Source of the DNA: Ectocarpus siliculosus
Taxonomy: Eukaryota; Sar; Phaeophyceae; Ectocarpales; Ectocarpaceae
Assembly (NCBI GenBank): GCA_000310025.1
Contig: FN649742.1
Location: 2,622,001 to 2,633,406 of the forward strand
Direction of reading: 5' to 3'
DNA length: 11,406 nucleotides
Position 1 is the first letter of the stretch. The number at the start of each line of letters is the position of its first letter. The notes beneath the pieces are model-generated. The model searched no databases. It saw nothing but the letters and a program-made list of their open reading frames with translations, and had not been told where the DNA came from. The position numbers and the translations under genes were made by a program. Below are positions 8,469 to 11,406 of the stretch, piece by piece.

Positions 8469-11250
8469 ACTCTCACACACACACACACTAGATGTTACCG
8501 AGGTGACCAAAACAGCCTACAAAAACCCAACACTATCAACCACAACGCTATTTTCTATATCTACATATCCCTGCCTGGCGTGCATCAACGCACCGCTCCT
8601 CTCCTCTCGAACACTCACCACCAAACCGTACGAGTCTTCCGGCGCCCTCGCAAGCTCGTTTCGGTCCCGTTGCGCATAACACGGTACCCCGTCTGCCATC
8701 CTCGCCCTGTAGTACCGCCCGTCCAGCTCCGCAAAGCCCGCACCTTCCACCTTGAGGCCGTGCGGCCCTACGCTGCTACTGAGGGGCACAAGAACGGGAA
8801 GAAGGAGGTGGGGGCGGGAGGGCACTCATGTTTTGCTTGCCTCAGCGGTTCAGACCATTGACCACGCGTACTCGAGAGGACAGAGGCGGGGGGGCGCGGG
8901 GGCAAGCGCGTTCCTTCTCGTTAGACGGCAAACAAGAGGTGCGTTGAAACTGAACTGAGCTGTGAATCGGAAGGAACAGATAGTGAACCGAGCGAGCTGG
9001 TCGCCAGAGTCGAAACTGCTCACCTGCTGTCGCTTTCGTCCCCGGAGTCATCTTCCTCGCCGCCGCGTCGAACACCGCCGCTACCGCTACCGTCGCCGCC
9101 GCCGCCGCCACTGCCCCCCCGGGCACCCCCACCCCGATTGTTGCTGTTGCTGCTGCTTCCGCCGCTGCTTCCGCCGCCCCGCCCACGCGCGCCGCGGCCT
9201 CTGTCTCCCTGGATGATGAGCTGGGCCTCTTCGTTGTTCTGCAAGAGGCAGATCAGAGAGCCCAAAAAATTAACGAGAAGCAACAAAGTGCGGCAAAAAA
9301 AAAAGAACCACGAGCCGGGTTACGAGGGGCCTGGCAACAGCAAGTTGCGAGTTCCTGTCAATACAACAATAGCTGTTGCAGATAGCAGCGTGCATGCCGC
9401 TGAGACAGACACGCGCAACCGTGCGGTGAGCGGTGAGCACAACTTAGCAACTCAAGACAACGCGCTTAAGCAGAAGTGACTCGTCGACAGTAGTTACCTT
9501 CCCAAGCGTAACGATAGGGGTGCGCATCCGCAGCATATCCCGAGCTGCGACCGGCATCGAGGGGCAAGAACGGCCTAAAGAACAAAACACAAGAGACAAA
9601 ACGATTCGTCCGTATACATGTACATACTTTTCCAACTCAACACACGAAAGAAAAAGACAACTCACGTCTACCCAGTCGCGCACTGCCGGGACTCCCTTGT
9701 AGGCCTGGTGCCATAGCTTGCTGTAGCGCGAGAGCACGCTCTCGGACTGGTTGGTGACGTTGAAGTTGTTGTACCGAGATCGCTGAGTAGCAGACCACGT
9801 TTGGACGAAGAAAGCGAGGGGGAGGAGGAGGAGGGGGAGGAGGAGAACAAGAGTGCCAGCGTGGGTTAGATGCGGCAGCAACGGGTACCATATTTATATC
9901 TAAACACAAGGATGTACCGAAAAACCTATAACTGCGATAAAGATGAGCAAGATAAAGCAACTACTATGCAAGCATCCCGCATGTGGTGTGCAAGAACATT
10001 ACCACTTGCTCGGAACCACCCTGGCTCTATTGCCTGAGGCAACGGTCGCGATCTCTTCCCAGTGGACCAAAACCACGGTCAACCCCCCCCCGGACCATGA
10101 TGTTACAACTAAGGCATGCAACATGCGATGAACACCCTTGGCAGGGGATGCAGCGCACCCTCCATGCGGCTCGCCGAATACCTCACGGCGCTTCGCGCTT
10201 GGTGATGTGAGAGCCTGGCCCGGTGACAACAACCCGACCTGCCCCGTCCCTGCTTTGTAGGGATGCCAGGTCAACAGTCTAACAACCCGGCGTACCCCCC
10301 CCCAACCGAGCACACGTACCTCAACCATTTGCGCCTTGATGACAGGTATGAGGCCAAAGTGGGGGTCTTCGAAGCAAATCGAAATCCTCTTCCCCTGGAC
10401 CTCGTCGCGGACACGCAGGAGGGTCATCACCAACGAGTGCAGCACCTTGTCCCTCCGGTCGTCTACCGGCCACGCTGCACCAAACAAAAAAAAGAAAGAA
10501 CACAGGCAGCCAAGCCGGAGGGACGCACGGCACACGCGAGATAAAACACCGACGTTGCGGCATGTATTCGAGATTGACGTGACGCGCTGTGCGGATAGAT
10601 GTGGCATGGTCTGTGTTGGGATTTTGCCTTATGCGGAATCTTGGCTGTCACCCGTCATCAAAACGATAAAACGATGAAATGATGGTAGGTGGGAGCGGGG
10701 TTCAAGGCGGGGGCGGGGGCGGGGGAACAGGTGGTTGTATCGGACCACACGGACAGACAAGCCATGAGATGGCATCAAAAGGATAGCACGGCGGTAATGC
10801 CGCATGAGCGAGCGATATACTACGAACCAACATCGGTAAACAACCTATAGCTCGCCGACTACATCCCTCAACAAAGAGACAGAACACGGCAACAACAGCG
10901 ACAGCGACAGCAACAACTACGAATAGCAGCAGCACAAGCAGCAGCAACGACAACAAAACACTCCGGCATCCACCTCTGTGCTTCTCCTTCTTTCCTCCCC
11001 CCCCCCCCTATCCTCACCGGGTCGTAAATGGTAGATGTCCGAGAGGCACGTCAGGAGCAGCTGCATCGACTCGTGCGGGCTGTCCATCGCCACCTTGCAC
11101 AGGATCATCGTCTCAGACTCTGCCCCCATCGAGACCCCGCTAGAGAGGTGCGATGCCGCCAGGTAGAACTCCGTGCTATTTTTGTTGAATGCGGTATTGT
11201 TACCGTTGGCGGCAGACAGGTTGCAACAAGACCGGAAGCCATCGGCACGC
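4888..11250 (-). CDS. 3' part of a large multi-exon protein gene of unrecognised family
   Basis: Ten minus-strand exons were joined by splice-site sequence and phase. In order they encode: a helical, Leu-rich region (11250-10320, for example SMQLLLTCLSDIYHLRP and KVLHSLVMTLLRVRDEV); a basic/aromatic segment (9782-9666); a short segment (9574-9498); a Gly/Ser/acidic linker (9238-9024); a globular module split over 8778-8619 and 8004-7822; an acidic disordered stretch (6581-5473); and a Gly-rich tail ending at TGA 4890-4888. About 560 residues are visible and the N-terminus lies beyond the window. No catalytic motif, signal peptide or membrane segment is seen. The N-terminal part could be alpha-helical repeats of a scaffold or the helical extension of a large enzyme; I cannot decide. 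The join 9666/9574 breaks the frame if spliced at the obvious sites. Confidence 0.7.
5282..5301. repeat. GA dinucleotide repeat
   Basis: An uninterrupted GA run of about 20 bases in the last intron. It reads CT on the transcribed strand. Confidence 0.85.
5417..5456. repeat. GAC/AAC trinucleotide repeat
   Basis: An imperfect array of CGA/CAA/GAC units lies just inside the last intron beside its GC donor. Confidence 0.7.
5473..5655 (-). CDS. Large gene, exon i (acidic/Pro/Ser region) with GC donor
   Basis: The acceptor CCCATCAG lies at 5658-5656, with a ~57-base CT repeat about 48 bases upstream. The 61 codons, phase 0, include AAIPSPLDDDQHPAEDMDM and SPASPGGEGRGDGGGLDDD, ending VVSRQPRRRDGQ. 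The MDM plus acidic run echoes the MDMDDGN of exon h. No GT donor of reasonable quality exists near the end. ACAG|GCAAGG is an excellent GC-type donor and preserves phase into the last exon. If unspliced, the frame runs on to a stop at about 5251 with an Arg/Cys-rich tail. Confidence 0.62.
5656..6455 (-). other. Intron h/i (800 bp)
   Basis: The donor GTGAGA and acceptor CATCAG are both phase 0. It contains the long CT tract (on the transcribed strand) near its 3' end and nothing else I can assign. Confidence 0.6.
5706..5762. repeat. Long GA microsatellite (CT on the transcribed strand)
   Basis: A GA repeat of about 57 bases with two interruptions. On the minus strand it forms a CT tract 51-107 bases upstream of the exon i start, so it may serve as an extended polypyrimidine tract. 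Confidence 0.9.
6456..6581 (-). CDS. Large gene, exon h (acidic region)
   Basis: The acceptor GTGTGCGCAG lies at 6584-6582 and the donor is CCG|GTGAGA. The 42 codons, phase 0 at both ends, start LSHHDANRAPVVLMESENAM and turn into an Asp/Asn-rich run (MDMDDGNEDDGNFDNDDA). It is joined to exon g over a 1.24-kb intron. I found no further exon between them, although a small one could be missed. Confidence 0.7.
7230..7342. ncRNA. Long near-gapless foldback, miRNA-precursor-like
   Basis: The two 52-nt arms, 7230-7281 and 7291-7342, align with no bulges. From the tip outward: CAGCAGTAGCT (7271-7281) with AGCTACTGCTG (7291-7301) is perfect around a 9-nt loop. A 2x2 internal loop follows, then GGGTT/AACCC, a 3x3 loop with one pair inside, then CCTGAAC (7254-7260) with GTTCAGG (7312-7318), then a further 24 positions out to GCTC/GAGC with 17 Watson-Crick pairs. 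In all, 41 of 52 positions are Watson-Crick pairs by my count, with two to three more G.U pairs depending on strand. Symmetric small loops and a short tip suit a Dicer substrate. A foldback transposon remnant is the main alternative. The strand is undecided; host transcription is minus. Confidence 0.5.
7363..7491 (+). CDS. Possible small ORF or coding remnant in intron
   Basis: The frame ATG to TGA has 42 codons, including MPLGSGAEFGLFSEAVATFD and ISAPVANLNVPAGTTPLDGV. It is also open upstream to 7303 (with a CDKC in the extension). The amino-acid mix looks more protein-like than its surroundings, but no family is recognised. The codon-aligned minus frame is also open, so composition alone does not settle the strand. 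It abuts the foldback and may be a fragment of the same mobile element. Confidence 0.2.
   Translation: MPLGSGAEFGLFSEAVATFDISAPVANLNVPAGTTPLDGVLY
7822..8004 (-). CDS. Large gene, exon g (second half of globular module)
   Basis: The acceptor CAACGCCAG and donor GTG|GTGAGTTTT are both in phase 0, with 61 codons. It begins YRVKADGTSAARRKWVICLI, continues through IPFYENYGVVDNCSTPPQK and ends GWQCVPGV. The W.I.L, IPFYEN and PPxxGW elements are the expected second half of the module begun in exon f. The exon is conserved-looking, with no disorder and a strong GC-rich third position. Confidence 0.78.
8067..8096. repeat. GA microsatellite
   Basis: A GA repeat of about 30 bases on plus (CT on the transcribed strand), 62 bases upstream of the exon g start. 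Confidence 0.9.
8292..8303. repeat. Perfect palindrome GTGGTTAACCAC
   Basis: This 12-bp perfect palindrome lies 56 bp upstream of the tRNA-like unit. Confidence 0.6.
8325..8345. repeat. 7-bp stem-loop GGGTTGG / CCAACCC
   Basis: GGGTTGG (8325-8331) and CCAACCC (8339-8345) surround a 7-nt loop. It stands 13 bp before the tRNA-like unit. Confidence 0.6.
8359..8488 (+). mobile_element. tRNA-derived SINE-like element with TC/AC tail
   Basis: The unit begins near 8359. It has a Pol III A-box match TGGTGTAGGGGG (8366-8377) and a B-box match AGTTCAATTCT (8407-8417, consensus GGTTCRANNCC), spaced as in tRNA genes. The TCCGATGGTGTAG start resembles tRNA-Glu/Asp heads. Directly after the B box comes a TC repeat, then TCAC units, then AC, where a tRNA acceptor stem should close, so it is not a functional tRNA. 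A tRNA-derived head with a simple-repeat tail is typical of SINEs. No body, target-site duplication or second copy is visible here. It is antisense to the host gene. Confidence 0.45.
8415..8488. repeat. TC microsatellite running into AC repeat
   Basis: About 48 bases of TC, then imperfect TCAC units, then (AC)8 to 8488. On the transcribed strand this reads GT then GA. Confidence 0.92.
8619..8778 (-). CDS. Large gene, exon f (first half of globular module)
   Basis: The acceptor TGCCCCTCAG is followed by one base completing the split Ser codon, then 53 codons: SSVGPHGLKVEGAGFAEL, DGRYYRARMADGVPCYAQ, an acidic helix, and YGLV before the donor GTG|GTGAGT. The pattern VxGAGxxExDGxYxR...DGVPxY is one I recall from small repeated modules in many protist proteins, where it is followed by a Trp-Ile strand and PPxxGW. 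That is recollection, not a search result. The module continues in exon g. Confidence 0.78.
9024..9238 (-). CDS. Large gene, exon e (Gly/Ser-rich and acidic linker)
   Basis: The acceptor is CCTCTTGCAG (9241-9239). The exon opens NNEEAQLIIQGDRGR, passes through a Gly/Ser/Asn/Arg low-complexity tract and ends in the acidic GGEEDDSGDESDS. The donor AG|GTGAGC leaves two bases that combine with T from the next exon to give Ser. Of the other two frames, one hits a stop in this exon and the other would hit a stop in the next. The linker is surely disordered; the RG/GGR repeats could bind RNA or be methylated. Confidence 0.7.
9498..9574 (-). CDS. Large gene, exon d (frame problem at its 5' edge)
   Basis: The acceptor TTCTTTAG lies at 9577-9575 and the donor is AAG|GTAACT. 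The best frame reads RSCPSMPVAARDMLRMRTP then IVTLGK, and joins exon e in phase. In that frame, however, the exon starts with two extra bases, while exon c ends exactly on a codon, so the obvious splice gives a frameshift. The 91-bp intron is open in this frame, so retaining it keeps frame. Other causes could be a one-base sequence error or an unusual donor one base into the intron. Confidence 0.5.
9575..9665 (-). other. 91-bp intron c/d, frame-preserving if retained
   Basis: It begins GTGAGTTG and ends TTTGTTCTTTAG, textbook signals. It has no in-frame stop when read through from exon c and its length is 1 modulo 3. Exon c (117) plus intron (91) plus exon d (77) totals 285, a multiple of three, so retention restores the frame that removal breaks. 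Confidence 0.5.
9666..9782 (-). CDS. Large gene, exon c
   Basis: The acceptor is TGCTACTCAG and the exon has 39 codons with phase 0 at both ends: RSRYNNFNVTNQSESV, then LSRYSKLWHQAYKGV and PAVRDWVD. The donor GAC|GTGAGT is a near-perfect match to the consensus. The purine-rich plus-strand block 9807-9844 is the polypyrimidine tract of this acceptor on minus. Confidence 0.75.
10320..10474 (-). CDS. Large gene, exon b
   Basis: The acceptor GGTGCAG (10477-10475) is preceded by a T-rich tract. Two leading bases plus the G from exon a form an Ala codon. The 51 following codons read WPVDDRRDKVLHSLVMTLL ... RVRDEVQGKRISICFEDPHF ... GLIPVIKAQMVE, and the exon ends in phase 0 at GAG|GTACGTG. The composition is a helix-forming, soluble protein segment. 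Confidence 0.75.
10321..10473 (+). other. No plus-strand gene opposite exon b
   Basis: Open plus-strand frames across this and the other exons of the large gene are reverse shadows created by GC-rich codons. They have no motifs and no splice context, so nothing is annotated on plus here. Confidence 0.6.
10475..11017 (-). other. Intron a/b (543 bp)
   Basis: The donor is GTGAGG (phase 1) and the acceptor GGTGCAG. It holds a C12 run (10997-11008 on plus), a CAG/CAA/GCA-rich stretch near 10889-10957 and the G-rich repeat at 10708-10725. No exon was found inside. Confidence 0.6.
10708..10725 (+). repeat. GGCGGGGG repeat, G-quadruplex-capable
   Basis: Four G runs separated by single C bases on plus can form a G-quadruplex. 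The transcribed strand is C-rich. Confidence 0.6.
11018..11250 (-). CDS. Large gene, exon a (5' boundary lost in poor sequence)
   Basis: The open frame runs from about 11250 and ends CGA CCC G|GTGAGG at 11018 (phase 1). The peptide includes FRSCCNLSAANG, TEFYLAASHLSSGVSMG and SMQLLLTCLSDIYHLRP: amphipathic, Leu/Cys/Ser-rich, probably helical. Upstream of 11250 the sequence collapses into homopolymers, so neither acceptor nor earlier codons can be trusted. The donor is followed nine bases on by a G12 run on the minus strand. Confidence 0.68.
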
Positions 11251-11406
11251 GGGGGGGGGGGGGGGGGGGGGGACCCTTTTTTGGTTGGGGCGAAACTTTT
11301 AAAAATTAACCCCCCCCCCCCTTGAAAAAAAAAACCCTTTTCCCCCCCATTGGTACCGGGGGGGGGGGGGGGAAAGGCCACCCCGGGAAAAAAAAAAACC
11401 CCGCTG
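11251..11406. other. Probable assembly or base-calling artefact at the window end
   Basis: This stretch is a chain of G, C, A and T homopolymers of 4-20 bases with almost no ordinary sequence between them. It breaks an otherwise good coding frame at 11250. Such texture is typical of degraded read ends or a collapsed contig edge, not of an exon or a natural repeat. Any frame across it should be ignored. Confidence 0.7.

Larger units (their letters stand above)
8005..8618 (-). other. Intron f/g (614 bp) with SINE-like unit and two microsatellites
   Basis: The donor GTGAGT and acceptor CGCCAG are phase 0 on both sides. It carries a GA run (8067-8096), palindromes (8292-8345) and the tRNA-like unit with its TC/AC tail (8359-8488). 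I see no additional exon. Confidence 0.65.

Noticed and set aside
8385-8861. 158-codon plus-strand frame beginning with Leu-Ser repeats
   Set aside because: It starts in the TC repeat and runs antisense over exon f, which has a far better case on minus.
9999-10607. 202-codon minus frame as one uninterrupted exon
   Set aside because: Only 10474-10320 looks coding. It is bounded by a good acceptor and donor that fit the phases of both neighbours, and the rest is translated intron.
11028-11309. Plus-strand frame ending in a Gly run
   Set aside because: It is antisense to exon a and extends into the homopolymer artefact.
1-11406. CRISPR array, bacterial operon, phage or toxin-antitoxin system
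   Set aside because: There are no regularly spaced direct repeats and no Shine-Dalgarno-led compact genes. Introns are everywhere, so the window is eukaryotic.

Overview
This is a eukaryotic nuclear window, most like a stramenopile and probably a brown alga. That is inferred from style, not from a marker gene: short GC-rich exons, introns of about 0.1-1.2 kb with GTGAGT-type donors, CT-repeat polypyrimidine tracts, many GA/CT microsatellites and G/C homopolymers, and a 3.9 kb spacer without convincing genes. There are no bacterial operons, Shine-Dalgarno sites, prophage or CRISPR.

Layout: two genes, both on the minus strand. (1) At 976-1 (5' end at high coordinate, 3' end running off the window) lies a two-exon gene whose two exons each carry a CxxC...F(S/T)xxQ...CxxC zinc-binding half. 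Together they resemble the fungal Stc1 domain. (2) From about 11250 down to the stop at 4888 lies the 3' part of a large gene, in ten exons that I reconstructed from splice sites and reading phase: 11250-11018, 10474-10320, 9782-9666, 9574-9498, 9238-9024, 8778-8619, 8004-7822, 6581-6456, 5655-5473 and 5133-4888. Eight of the nine joins agree in phase. The exception is 9666/9574. The protein has a helical, folded N-terminal part, a Gly/Ser/acidic linker, one small globular module split over two exons (VEGAG...DG.Y...DGVPCY, then W.I...PP..GW), and a long acidic then Gly-rich disordered C-terminus. I do not recognise the family of the N-terminal part.

Between the genes, 977-4887 holds the upstream region of gene 1 and the 3' UTR/downstream region of gene 2. 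It contains low-complexity tracts, several hairpins and palindromes, and no gene I can defend.

The introns of gene 2 carry the most interesting material. One is a 113-nt, almost gapless foldback at 7230-7342 that looks like a miRNA precursor or a foldback mobile element. Another is a tRNA-derived, SINE-like unit (A box and B box followed by a TC repeat) at 8359-8488. There are also oppositely oriented GA and TC repeats, a likely GC-AG intron, and an intron whose retention, not removal, keeps the frame. The last ~155 bases (11251-11406) look like an assembly or base-calling artefact.

The two genes show no evident functional link. I see no defence, biosynthetic or other multi-gene system here.
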